64,000 bases of DNA from positions 252,089-316,088 of the forward strand of contig VZTI01000933.1 in NCBI GenBank assembly GCA_013397865.1. Direction: 5' to 3'. Position numbers and translations under genes: made by a program. The notes beneath the pieces are model-generated. The model did not search any database, was not told the DNA's origin, and saw only the letters and a program-made list of their open reading frames with translations. This stretch comes from Struthidea cinerea (taxonomy: Eukaryota > Chordata > Aves > Passeriformes > Corcoracidae). Below, one piece after another: positions 1 through 13,372 of the stretch. Positions within the stretch are counted from its first letter, which is position 1. Each line of letters starts with the position of its first letter.

Positions 1-1644
1 TGTCTTACAGCTCTTGTGGTGAACTCAGGACTATTGGGGGGCTTGAAGACCAGAATTCTGATCTGGCTTCATTTTAGGTCTTGTGTTCACATTTTACCTC
101 AGCCATGCTCACAGTCAGAAAGCATAGAAAGCAGCAGCGTACCAAATTCAGAGTGAGGGCTGGGGTTTTTTTAATCCAATTGATTTTATATTGTTCATAA
201 GATTCTGACTACCCAAACCAAGGTTTATTTCGTGGTTTTTGTTCTTGTCAGATTTCTCTGAACACCAGAGGAATTATCTAGGCAGCTTATGAAAAAGGCT
301 AAAAATGATATCTATTTGTTATGATGTTTAACACTTCAAGGAAGGGGTCCTGATTTAGCAAGGTCTTTAACCCGAGTCTAACCTAAAAAATCAGAGTGAC
401 TGTTCATGTGTTTAATTTCTTTGCTGAATTGGGACTGAAACTTTGCCCATTGTTAACATCCCCAGTTCTTGCTGACTCTAGTGAGCCCCCCATGCTTGCC
501 TGCAAAGGCAGATGCCTGGTAAGGCCTAAATTCCAGCCCACAGAGAAAATCTGGACTGAATGTGATGACTGTGTCAATCTACAGTGTAATTCTCTGGCAA
601 GCTCTCTTTACCATGTATTAGCATTTCTTGGTATCAGAAGATAATACTGTTTGTTGTGAACATGGGAGAATTTACTGAACTTGTTTATTGTACCATGGAT
701 TAAATTATAATGTCAGTGCTACTCTTATACATGAGTTAGACATTTTCAAAACTGTCTAACCTCTCCAATTTCTAAGAAAAAAAGGGAGGAAATGAACAGA
801 AGTAGTATAATTGTGGCATGTCTGCAGTTTTCCTTTGAATATTTATTCTGCAGTAGTAAACTGATATTGTCTAATACAAATCATAAGCGTACTTGCAGAT
901 GTTAATGCTTGATATTTTATATTTTGGAGTTCTGCTTACTCTGCTGTAGAGAAATTTTTATGTTAAAATACAGCATCTTTACCAAGTAATTTGAAGTTTG
1001 TGACCTAATGTTATCATAGGTCACATATGCTATATCACATAGCATAATAGTGGAAGGAAGAACCTTGAAGAGGTCTTTATTAGATATCTCACCAGAGACA
1101 AAACTAATAATATTTTGCCATGACATCTGGAGGGTGTTCTGGGAGGAACAAACAAATATTCCTCTCTTTCTAAAGGATTCTATTTGGCTACTGTGCTGGT
1201 CAGCCTGTCAGGTGCATCAGCAGTGAGTGATGCTTCTGCTGACTGCCGTCAAGGAAAATAAGCTGCATGTCCCTGCTTGCCTGCCATCTCTTCTGTGCTG
1301 TGCTATTCTGTCTACTCAGCCCTTAGTGCCTCTCCTTTTGTCTTCCTCTGTCCATCTTCCTTCCACCTCCTGGCCTTCTTGCTCATTTTTTCCTGGGCAT
1401 TCCCTCCTCCTCTTCTCAACCCTCTGTGCCACTGCTCTGTGCAATTTAAACTGTGTCCATACAAACATACAAGTTGGCTCTTTTATGTCCATCCACTATG
1501 TAACATCATCAGGTGTAGCAGGTCCCCACAAACCTCCTGTCACCTTTTCTAGCTGTTTTTCTTTGAAAAGCTGTGTCATTTTCCACTGTTGTTTCTGTAG
1601 TAAATTAGTATGAAGTTTGTCGGCGTACCTTTCAAAGCAAGTGG

Positions 1645-1687
1645 TGTTTGTTTGTGGGGGGGGTTGGTTTGTTTTTTTGGTTTTTTA
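1645..1687. repeat. G/T low-complexity tract
   Basis: A run of eight G (1656-1663) is followed by GGTTTG and TTTTTTTGG repeats. It is simple sequence with strong strand asymmetry. Its complement resembles the CAAACC-rich tracts at 31467, 32876 and 49635. Confidence 0.8.
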
Positions 1688-3417
1688 AATACGCATTTAT
1701 TTTATTTTACTCCTCACCTGGGAAACTTGTCTTAGAGCTCAATTCCCTTGATGAAGAATGCTCGATCCCCACTTCTGGAAAGTGACCCAAGTCCAGTGAA
1801 CTGCATTGTCTTAGAAAAATCCCTCTAATGTTATTTCGTAGGTGAAAATATAGTTGAAATTTTACACAGTGAACAATTTGATTATGAAGAATATTCAGAA
1901 TGAATATTTTAATATGAAACTTTAAAATTATCATGAAGAGTAGACAGGGAACCTGCAGGAGGAAGGCACATAATGTGCAACTGAGATTTAACCTGCAGAG
2001 TTGATGGCTTTTGTTCCAGCTGAAGGTGCCGCATTTTTTCATTCTCTGCATTTATTCTTGTGTATTAGAGCTTTTTCTGATGTATGGATAGCAGTGGCCA
2101 GATCTTTATGGAGGGGAAAGTTGATAAAGCCAATAATGTTACTGTTTAGGTTCAGCAAGAAGTCAGATAGGACCCAGAGATGTTGCCACTAAGCTACTCT
2201 TGGCACTTGTGTTTCCTCCTATAACTTTGCTTATGTCCCTCTCTTCTTTATCGTATACTTTACCATAGAGAAGAGGGTAGGCTGAACTCTGAACAATCTT
2301 GTTTTGAGTGTCAGTACCTAAAACCTTCTCTTTCTCCCAGAAAATGCATTTGATATGTCTTATGTTTTCCAACAAGTAGCCTTTCCCTTCATAGCTCCAT
2401 GGAGAAAAAAAAGACAGTAAGATAGCTGTAAGAGCTTTTTGATTTGTCTCTTTAAAATTAGAGATGTGATGGCCTTATAACCATATCATTCTGGCATCTG
2501 GAGTCTCCAAAGCTTTTACTCACACTTGCTGGTGACATTGCAGTTGATGTTCACAAACTAACTCATAAACCAGCTAACCTCATACGCGAGGCATGGACGG
2601 AATGACTGCCAGTGCTTCTCTTTTATTTTGCTAAATTACTTCAGCCAATAAAGAAAAAAATTATATGCTTTCTGAGAAAATTTTTGTTCTGTTAGGTGGC
2701 AGAAGTGTGAAATACGCAGATTTTCTCAGGCTTTGCCCAAAACGTGTTCTGCCATGTCTTTTGATTCAGTTTCAACATCACATGTTATTGAGTGCTGATC
2801 ATCCTAACAGTGACATTTTCCTGGAATGTCACCTCCAGAAGATCTGTGGCCAACATCCTTGATTGCACAAACAAACCTTGCTGACAGTAAAAAGGACTGA
2901 GCCTTGATAGCTGAGGAAACTTAATTAGTCAAGTAGACTGAAAGAGAGCTTTTTAACATGGTGTTTAGAAAAAAATACGTCAATAAAATCATCTGTGGTG
3001 ATAGCTACAATTGGCAGTTGGCAGTTCTTCATTGAAATGATATTCTGGTGGATAAAGCCGCACAAGAAAAGCTTTTATTTTGGTAAAAAGATATTAAATT
3101 GAAATTTAGAATTTTTTAACTGGCCTGAAGGGTTTAATTTTGACAAGATAATTTAGAAAAACACCACAATATTGACCTGTTTTAATATCTTCTGCCTTGT
3201 ATTGTGGATCAGGTTCTCATATATTTCCTGTGCATGGTGGTCCTGAGGGACTGGAATGCAACTGGAGGAATTTATTCATTGGGTTATGCAATATGCTTAA
3301 CAACTGGTCCAGAGAAAGAAATTGAGAACTAGGATTGCAGTGAATACAGAACAGGGAAATAGGTTTCATTACTGGAATGGATGAGATCTGCAAAGGATTT
3401 TTCCAAGGATTCCACTT

Positions 3418-3468
3418 TGTCAAAACATTTTACTTGAATTAAAAATGTCTAAACAAAATGTTTTGACA
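3418..3468. repeat. 14-bp perfect inverted repeat (hairpin)
   Basis: TGTCAAAACATTTT at 3418-3431 is repeated exactly as its reverse complement at 3455-3468, around a 23-nt spacer. The arms pair perfectly. It could be a degraded short DNA-transposon end pair or a chance palindrome. No target-site duplication was identified. Confidence 0.75.
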
Positions 3469-6051
3469 CTGCCCAACTTAGACTTCTCTCTGTGGAAAAG
3501 CAGCTCATTTCAAGAGAAGTCAGACTTCCTGGTTTCTCTTACGGTAGCAGTTCTAGCTTTTTCTCAAGTCCAACCATCACACCTCCTTTAAATACATCCA
3601 TGAATTAGTGTAATGTTTCAGATGAGAGAATTTCTTGGGCTGCTTCTGGAAAGGCAAGCATTCTCCTAGGGGAAGGATTCTATTATAATAACGGAATTGG
3701 TTCTGAAAGGGTTCTAGAGCACCCGCGTTCTGGGAAGGAGGCAGAAAGAGAAGGCATCAAAGTGATCATTTAAGCATTCCTGCTTGCTTTCTTCCCCTTT
3801 TGAGTGGTCCTGTGCAGCGTTGGTAAATCATTACACCAGGAGTGCTCTAACTCAGAAGCATTTACTAGTGAGCTGCTGGAACAAAGGAAGGCTATATTAA
3901 AGTATGCATTGGGGATTTTGGTTATTATAAATTACATTCTTTGAAATCTCATTTAGAACCAGGAACTCAAATGATCTTGGAAGGCTCAAAGGATTAATTC
4001 TTCCTGAACAATAGACTGTCACTGATCACTCTGTAAAGTAATTATGCTAAATTTAATTATAATACAAGTGCATTGTGTGGTAGTCATAGTGTGCCCAAAA
4101 GAGGGCTTGAAAAGGTGCCTCACAAGCATATGGACTAGCTCTGGGAGCACAGTGGCAAATTACAGATGTTGTAATTGAGTACAACTTAATATCAGGCTTT
4201 CCTAATTAAAGCTTTGGGGTTGTATGGGGTGCGTTCTGGCTGGCACACTTTGCTTTTCAACATCATCAGCATAATGGAACATATGAACTCTTCCGTTTTT
4301 ATAGATTCTGCTAAAAGCCCTTATGACTTCCAGTGGCATTAATGTACTTCAATCAATTCCGGTATCACGCTAGTGGTGAAACCAGGAGTAATCAAATTGT
4401 TACAGTAGTGGAAGAACAACTGTTCCTCATTCTGATATTTCAGCTGCAGGAACTGCACTTACATCAATATCATCATATGCTGCTGATATTTCATAATAAT
4501 CCTCTCATGAAAACCTAAGGCTCCTACTTTACCATTTCAGTCTCCTCTCCTCACTTTTCCATCCATCTTCATGTTTGATTTGGACTAGTTATGGAAATAT
4601 CATTTGCCCCTTGAACTATAAAATGAAGCACTTCTGTTTTTGATTCCAGCCTGTTGGCAGGCTGGAGCCTAAGGCACTCCCTAAGCTGAGGGAGCCACCC
4701 GGGCCACAGCCTTAACAGAACCGGTCCAAATTTAGAGTGTTGCTAAGATGCTTAGCCGGAACGCTTTCTTGGCAGTGACAAAAGCTGTGTAAGTCATACG
4801 TAAACAAATGAAATGAGTGCCAATGCTTGGGAAGCAGTTCCACAGGTGGAATGGCATGGTGTGCAGTAAGCCTGAGAAGTTTCATGCTCATGTTAAGTTA
4901 GGGCAAGTATCCTGGGAGAAAGCTGACAAGATCTAGAGCATGGATATCAGGAATTATGAGGTAGGAATGGTGGCAGTGAGAGGTTTGTGTTGCAACATAT
5001 AAGGTGTTTATTATGAAGCAACAAAAAGGGTTAGGACCACAGGTCAGCGCAAACAAGATGAGTGCAGATCTGTCAAAGTTCCTGGATGTATGCACAGCAG
5101 GCTTCAATTTAGCTTTGCACTTCGGTGGAAAAAGTTAAAAATAGAAAATCTGTGAAGAGCAAGAAAGCCAGTATAATGTGCCTTCTTCCTTTCCTTTTTA
5201 CCTTATTTCTTTCATATGCAGCTGCTTTATTACGTGGGAAGTCTGGTCAAAATATGAGTCTGGTGTTAGTCCTCTTACATTTATTTGGCTTAACAGTGTG
5301 ATAGCCTGGACCACGTTAATAGCAAGTCTGCTGTGGCAATTTACACCATCATTGAAACGATTATCCGATCCTAAGCCGTATCTGCCAGAGATGGGAAGAG
5401 TGTCAGTTTATTTTATTGAAGAATATTGAATGTGAAATCTTGCATGAGCTGTAGTGCCAGCACTTTGTCCCACATCCACTAAGTGACCTTTCCATGCCTG
5501 TGAAGATATCTGTGTTGATACTGTGGGCTGTTAGGAGGATAGGGGTGATGTGCTGGTGGCTGTCATTGTTTGATGTGATTGCTGGTCTCTTAGTCTTGTG
5601 AGACTCCTTAACCAAAAGGTTCTGACATATTGCTATGCAGCCCATTATACAAATAAGCCTTGGTTCTCTTTGATTTTCCATGTGCACATGCAGCCTCTCA
5701 TAATGTTGCCAGACTAACACAGACCGAAGTCCTCATGAAAGTCATTAACATCAGATTTATTCACATTAACGGCCCACTCCTGTTTTGAGAGATCTGATAT
5801 TCTTTCTCCTAACTGATGCGGTACCAGTTCAAGACCAGGAGATTTGGCATAAGGAGATAGAAGCATCCCAAAAGAACAAGTAACTAGGTTAAAAAACTAT
5901 GAAAACTAGTTAGGAGTATTGAGAAAAATATTTTCAGCCCTGTAAGATTTTTAAAATTGTAACTCTCTGTAGTGACTGTGACATTTAGTACTGAAAGGCA
6001 ATTTAAACTCAGCCAGATTCTTATGAGGGATAACTGCACAGGCCGCTTTAT

Positions 6052-6110
6052 GCATACATATACACATATATATCTGTCTACATATATCATGTATATAATA
6101 TATATATATT
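6052..6110. repeat. AT-rich (TA/CATA)n microsatellite
   Basis: An imperfect alternation of TA and CATA units runs for about 60 bp and ends in an almost pure TA stretch. It is a degenerate microsatellite inside the intron. Confidence 0.8.
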
Positions 6111-9100
6111 TAATGACAGCTGTGTTTCCTAAAGGAGAGATGAAGAAATGCCATTTTTATGACAGCCCTAGGTGAATGTGGGAAGGGGTGTATTTTTACA
6201 GGAGTACATTTTAGCTGATTCATTTATGATCTTAGATTTAGCCCGTGTTGCTCAGCAGGGTGAAGGAAAAGTCACCCACTGGGGGAGCTGTCTCTAAGAT
6301 GCCTTTTGAAGGACCTCCTGAAGAGTTGCATCTTGTCACTCTTGGTCTGTGACCTGGGTACCCAAACCATCTTTCTAGCCAGGCTTTTCAATCTGTTCTG
6401 GATGAGAAACAGACAAATCTTTTTCCCTTCCTGGAACTCTAAAAGTGAGTGTGTACTTGTGTTGGTACCAGCCTGACAGCTCTCAGTGTAGGAGGCCTTC
6501 TTTTGCTTCTGAGCAATGAACAGATGTAGTTTTTTATGGTCTGAGCTGCCAGTACTGGAAGGACCTCAGCTACTGGAGTTTCTTCCCAGTCCTTCACTGT
6601 GACAATCTTGTAGGTCCATCAGAGCACAGATTCTCAGCTGTCACCTTGGCAGTGCTAATAAGCAGCGTTTTAGTAGCATCTCCTGGGCTGATGTGATGAT
6701 TGTATTTGTCACCCATTCATTCATCCCTCCCCACCACTGCTGCCGTTTGAAATCTGCAGTGAAGCTCATTGTCAGTCTCTAATGCAGGCCCTGAGAGCTC
6801 AGTAATGGGCAAGTTTTCACTCAAGTATCACGAGTTCCTAAGTTGATGGACAGCCGGCAGACTGCAGGGCCTTTGAGCCATCAGTGCTTGTCCCAGGCCT
6901 GCTTCACAGCAGCTGGGAATATTTTGCCATGGAGATGTGGACAAACCCACATAATTATGAACACACTGTTAATTTTGTTTCCTTTAATTAATTTGATTTG
7001 TGAGCGAAGTCTGTAGCCTTCAGACATTCTGGGATCTATAAGGCAATTCTATGAGTTACAAAAAAAATCCACATTGGCTGGACCACTTTTATAGGCCTGA
7101 TAGACTTAATGGAAACAGAAATACTGGAAATTCTTCAATTGCTGCAAATTCCCCTTTATGAAAAGTTGCGGGCATCAATTACAAACAAATTATTTTACTG
7201 TAGACCTAGTGAGAGGAGGGGGATTACTGCAGGCTCATAGTTTCTATTTTGTATGTACCACCTTCTGCTTATGCAAGGGAAGGGATTTAGGAAGAGTTCC
7301 TAACAAATACAGTGGAGGGTGTTATCATTTTTTTCTAATAAATGAAAGTGCTTTTTTTCCCAGGAAACATTAAATAATTCTACATATTACTGTGCATATA
7401 GTAGGTAAAATTTTATTTTCCATTTACTAAGTATATGTTATCTAAATGTATACAATTTCTATTGGTGACATTTGCTTTCTACTTTCCTTGTTCAGCTCTT
7501 TCTGCATTTTAATGCTGAAATGCAGTGTTGAAGATTTTTAAGGCAACTTTTCTAAGATAATTTTAAAATATAGGCTTAATAATGCACTCAAAAGTTGGCT
7601 TTCCTAAGTCAGTTTTCCAATTTTCCGTGGGCTGATTTTTGGCCTGTCTCTATGATTTGGATTGGGTTGGGTTTTTTGGTGATTTTTATTTCTTTTCCCC
7701 TTTCAAAAAATATATGGAAGACCTAGAAAAGATGTCAGAGGAAAAAGGGTGACTAGAGGTATCAGGTTGCTTCTATACGAAGAGACATACAGGCCACAAT
7801 TTTTCGGCTCGGTAAGCAGGCAACAGGAGGGAGTGTGTCTAGGTGCTTAGGAAATAAAGAGATTAAAGGACGAAATGGGAACAATTATTCATTTTTTTCT
7901 CATAACGGAAACCTAGATGATACTTAATAAAATGAACTGGTAGGCGGCTTACAACCTATAAGAGGAAGTACATTTTCAGAGACTGCCTGCTTATATTTTG
8001 AATTTCATTGCCACACAATGTGTGGAAGAGAGAAGTTTAAATGAACTCAGAAGACCTTAGGAAAATGAATGCCTGATGGGCCCACTGAGGAAATAGTCTT
8101 TATATTGCATTAAGGAGATATTTCTCACACTTTGACTTTCATGAGAGGGAATACTGATTTTTTCTTTAAATGTATAAATGGTTGGATAACAATCACCATA
8201 GCAACGGAAAGAATATCAGGTTAAGGCAGTAAGAAAGGGATTTAATGAATGTAACGTGTGTGGTTTTTCCCTCCTCAGATATGTTTGTGGTCATTCTTTG
8301 CCGTATTTCTGCATCCATATTTCTCTGAGGGCATTGCCAATTTTACCCGTAATTCTGCGTACAAATGCTCTGCTGTTCATAGTTGAAAAACCACCTGCCC
8401 TGCAGTGACCAAGAGCCATTTCGAGTGCAGGAATAAATCTTGTAATGTTTTAAGGCAGGGTGATCTTCAAATGAGGTCTGACCACCAGGTCATTCCCAGA
8501 GAGCTGCTGCCTTTCCCTCAGCAGAGATTCTGCTGCTTATCTGTCACCCTCCATGGGCCCAAAGTGTTTCTGTCCCTCCACTGAGAAGTTTGGGCCACGC
8601 ATAAATCGTGTCTTGTTTTCTAATCTGATCAGCTTTGACCTTTCTAGAAGCTTTTCTCAAGAGATGGAAAACAACAATGCATCAGGTGCAATATTAAATA
8701 AGCTCTGTAGTAATTACATAAACCTACTAAATTATTGAATCCTCCTAAACAAATGATGTAGGGCACTCTAATAAAGCTTCCTGGAGATCAGTGTTTATTT
8801 TTAAAGCTGCAATAAGGAATCTGAAAGGAGAGCCTTTAAGCATTACACATAGTACAAGCTGTATTTCTTACCTGCTTTTATTTCTTACCTTTGACTACTT
8901 TGCTGAAATTACCACATCCTTTCTAGTGATGGAGTTTTGCTGGTACGTGGAGCTGGGGAAATGTATTTATTACTGTAATCTTTCTTATATACCCTATGTG
9001 CACTGTCTGTCACTGTGCAAAATTGCTCAGAAATTCTGATTGTCCAGTATTTTTTTTTTAAAAGCTAAAAATTCTCCTGAATGTTGATTTGAAGCAGAGA

Positions 9101-12100
9101 AAAATGAAGTAGGGCAATAGATTGTAAGCAAAAGGTTTGCAGACAGTAACATGGAAAAATATTTTTCATGCTTACCACAGCTTCTGCATGAAGACTGTGC
9201 AAAGATGAGCTAAGTGTATTGTTATATTCCTTGTAAATACTTAGCAACTGGTACACAGTTTATATAAACTATAATATCTGTGGGTCTGGTGTTTGTATAT
9301 TCTCTGCTAATTGGCTTTGTTAGCACGCTGATTTTATTTGCCTTACAAAACCTGTTCTATGTATGTAACAAAGCCCAAGGGATAAATATATTTTTGAAAG
9401 CTGTCTCAATATAGCTTGTTGTTAATTAAAACCATTAAATGCCTGTCATTACAGAGAAGAAAATTCATGTTTTCGTTAATACTCTCTACAGTTCTTCTGT
9501 TTCTTGGAGAGGCAATTATCCATTACCTAACACCAAGTTATGGTTTTTTTTACTCAGTGGCTTTTGTTGTAGAGGAAAAAATCTGCAATTTGTTGAAGCC
9601 ATTTTGTGTCACTTTCTGTGAGAAGCAAGGATAAATATGAAGTCATGTAGTAAAGATCAAAATAAGGGAAATTTCAGTAAAAATGGAACTTTTAAGTTTA
9701 TTACAAGAATTTTCGGTGTTCCATAGATGTGGACGTATATTCCAGTGCCGACAACCAGAGCTGGTCAAAATTCACTAAAATCTTTAGCAGGGAAGCTTGG
9801 CACTTAGGGTTTTTACTGATGTCAAGAGAGACTATTAACTTATCTTAACAGCAATTCTTTTAATGTATTATTGGAGTTCTTTAGTTGTCTTTTTTAAGTA
9901 CCAATATTTCATCTGAGACTTTGACCTCTTTGTGTTTAAGTTTTGAATTTGGTTTATAAATTACATTTATGAATCCATGCCTTTTGAACTAAAATGCAAA
10001 GAGGCTACCTTTTTCTCTAGAATGTTGTCCTTCCTATATCAAGGCCACCAAAATGTCATGAGGTAATTAGATAATACCAATACTTATTTTTTGAATAAGT
10101 TTCTACAGAAAATTACTCTTGTTGTTGTGGAGTTTTCAAAAGTGTCTGGAGTTTGAGAGAAGAGCAGTTTTCAATACAGGATTGAGAACTGGCTTGATAG
10201 ATGATACCAGGGAGCGAGTTGAACTTTGCTTTCATTCTGAGATGACTCAGTGCCTTTAACCAGAATCAGAAAGTGAATTCATGCTGGCCAAGCTTCAGAA
10301 GGTGAAAATCACAGCTGGTGAAATCACACTGTGGCCTGTGCCTCAGGAGCCAGGCTAGGAAAAGTTCTACTGTTAGAACTGCAGAAATATGGATGGGTTT
10401 CTTGAATGTGAGACATCAAAAGCATTCAGCTCGGGAAATATCCAAGAAATCCAGTAAGAAATTGCAAAAAAAGAGCACTTTTGACACAACCCATTGTAGT
10501 GTGCCGGTTAATTCCTACGTGCAGAGCTCTCACATAGAAGGACTGGAAAAAATAGGTCCTGACAGCTGTCCAGTTGCACAAGTCTCTCTTGCTCTCCCTC
10601 CCCAGTAAAATTCGCAGAACAGCACAACAGGGAGTTATTTGGTTACTACACTTTGTAGAGCAGGACAAGAACCTATAGGAAATCAACATTAATTTGTATT
10701 TGTTGTTAGATCCAACTTTTCGATGATGACTTTGTTTTGTTTACAAACAGTCGGCTGAGTTCACTATTGCATAAATAACGAGGATAGTTCTGCTCTCAAA
10801 AGCTAATAATTGGCCACAAAAAAGCATTTGGAAACTTTGAAAACAATCTGTTCTCTGTGTGAAACGGATTTGTTTCCATTTTACCTACCCATGATGAGTA
10901 ATGGTTAAGGGAATTGGTTCAGTTTTGCCCACAAGCAGCTACTCTTAAACTGCCTGATTTTCAGTAATGTGCCATAGCATTCAGAGTATCCTTGGAGTCC
11001 AGGACGTGTTGGATCTCACTGGACAACGACATTGTCTTTTAAACTGCAGGAAAAAGAAGAGGGGCTTGTTTGTCTTTCAAATTGGTAACCCAGTGGCAAT
11101 GTTTTTTAGCCAGTTACTTGGGACATCTGTTGAGGACTTTATACCTGGATTGGTCTAACTTTTATGATTACTAATCAGTTCTAATTTTATGCTTAGGGAC
11201 CTGGTTGTTCATATCAAAGGGTAATTTACAAATATCCGCGGAAGTGCCTGATTCAGCAGTATCTTGGGTGCTCACAGTTAATTTGTTTGACCCTTAAAAG
11301 ATTTGTGGTGATGCACACACATCTTTTGCTATAGCAATGCTGCCATCTGATTCAGCAACAGCATTTGTACACCATGGCACATTGTTTGTATCTTAAAGCC
11401 TTGAAAAGTGACAAAGGTGCCCATGAACAGGGGTGGAAGGTTCCTGCCTGCTTTTCAAGAGAGAAGCCTGTGAGAGACTAGTAGAAAATGCCTCCAATTT
11501 ATTTTCAACACCTTCTTCACTGCATTTTGATTTTATGTCAGGGAAATGATATACAAAAATTCGGGGACAGAGTAATACTTCCCTGCACTTCATAAAGAAG
11601 CCATCAGAGGATAAGATTCTTGTTCATATTGTTTTCATCACTCTCATGATTGCTTCATTTAGTACTACATCTTTCTCAGTGTCTGTGTTGCTGCACTAAT
11701 AGCATCAGCATGTTGCAGTCACTGCTTCTTCAAAGACTAGTATTAATTGAAGCAATTTATTCTAGAAGAGCTGAAGATGGCCTATTTATACTTTTATATA
11801 ATGAATTACAGAATACATTTGTCTTGTCATGTCCTTTCAACTCCTTTTTCTGCCAAGTGTGGATTTGCTCCCCTGGCCGTGCGTTGCCCAGGCTCAGCAC
11901 AGTAGAACACAGGTGTTTTCTGTGTTGCATAAGAGGTCAGAGATGCTCACCAGCTATCACAATATGGAACGAGGAGTAATCCTGAGCTGGTATCAATGCT
12001 CCTTCATTACCTGCTAGTAAAATAATGTCTCGTTCTGCCACATAATGGAGCATTATCTTATTTCCACAAAAAAGATAATTCTCATAATTTATGTCCTTCA

Positions 12101-13324
12101 ACATAACATTAAATGTGATGTATGTGCAGTATAAAGTATGTGGTGCTGATCCATTCCTAAGAGATTTAAGAAGTCTGACACTGTGTTAATAAAACCTTTA
12201 GGGTTACAGAAAACTATTGCTTCATTTCTTCATGAAACTCCTCAGTCACAATTCTGCAGAAAGCAGTACATGAGAATACCTTGACTTCCTTTATATTAGT
12301 AGTAGAAGGCATAATGTGTCTAATCTTCATTTACGTTGTAGAGCTCTATTATATGTAAAATAGTTGGCTTTTAATAGTATGGTCATTATGTTTAATTGAA
12401 TTGATCTTTGGCTAATGAAAAACATAAGGGAAAATATTTCCTCTCACATCAAAATATTTGATATTCGCTGCAATGAAGGACCATAAAAATAGTGGAGCAA
12501 GATACTGCTGAGTTATGATAGGTAGGGTCGAAATTGTTAGCTGCAGTGAATGGCAGAATTTGTAGAGCACGACCTGAATAAATACACAGGCTTCTAGAGA
12601 ATAAGAATATTAATGCTGAAATAGCTCTACCAAAGCCTCTGTCCTCCTAAACTACCCCCACAGTTTTGGGTTAGCTAATGTAGTTTGCCCCCTCTAGGTT
12701 CTCCCTATTTATTTTGTATTGTAAATGACACGGAGAGAGAGACTCTATATCCTCGACTCTAGTTATTCTCTAGATAATAGCAGTTAAATTCTGTAATTGA
12801 TCTTAAACTGCAAAAATATGCTTCTGATACTAATTTGCACTTTGTTTCAATGCAATGTAATTTTTAGTGTTTTGCATTGGTTTTGAGCTGTTGGAATTAA
12901 TTTGAAATTTTTATTCCAACTTGTGTAAATTCTCCGCTTGTTACTATGCAGCTTCTTGCCAAAGTACATTCTGTTAGTACAGTTGGAGATTTGTTTTCTT
13001 AAATTCTAAATCAGAGTTTCATGGGACTATTTACACGGTGGTGACTCTGTTAGTGCTGCTTTTCTCTGTTAATTGTGAGCCCATTCCCTCGCATGGTTTG
13101 AAGGGCATTATGCTGCTTCAAGGGCAGACTTCATGTGGCATCCTAGTTCTAGACATTTGCCATTTGTCTCGCTGGCTGCTCAGGCGAGCAGTGGTGTATA
13201 TCTGTTTCCTTAGATATGTCAGTTCAGGTCAATTGCTCTTTCCTACTCAAATCCCTCCTTCAGCGTTCTTGAACTTTCTCTATTTTCTATTCTAGGTCTA
13301 TGCTCAATTAACTTTATATAAGTG

Positions 13325-13372
13325 TGGCTCTCGCGACCCAGTGGTGTTACGTAGGCTCGCGAAGTTAACGGT
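13325..13372. promoter_or_regulatory. CpG-dense patch with two TCGCGA sites
   Basis: Six CpG dinucleotides fall within about 45 bp of an otherwise CpG-poor intron. TCGCGA occurs at 13331-13336 and again at 13357-13362, with TTACGTA between them. CTCGCGA is the core of the palindromic TCTCGCGAGA promoter element, but neither copy is the full palindrome. Regulatory function is an inference; it may instead be a fragment of a young, still CpG-rich mobile element. Confidence 0.3.

Noticed and set aside
1227..1613. Plus-strand open frames of 128 and 91 codons
   Set aside because: They arise from a pyrimidine-rich stretch (long TCC/CTT runs), which avoids stop codons in two frames at once.
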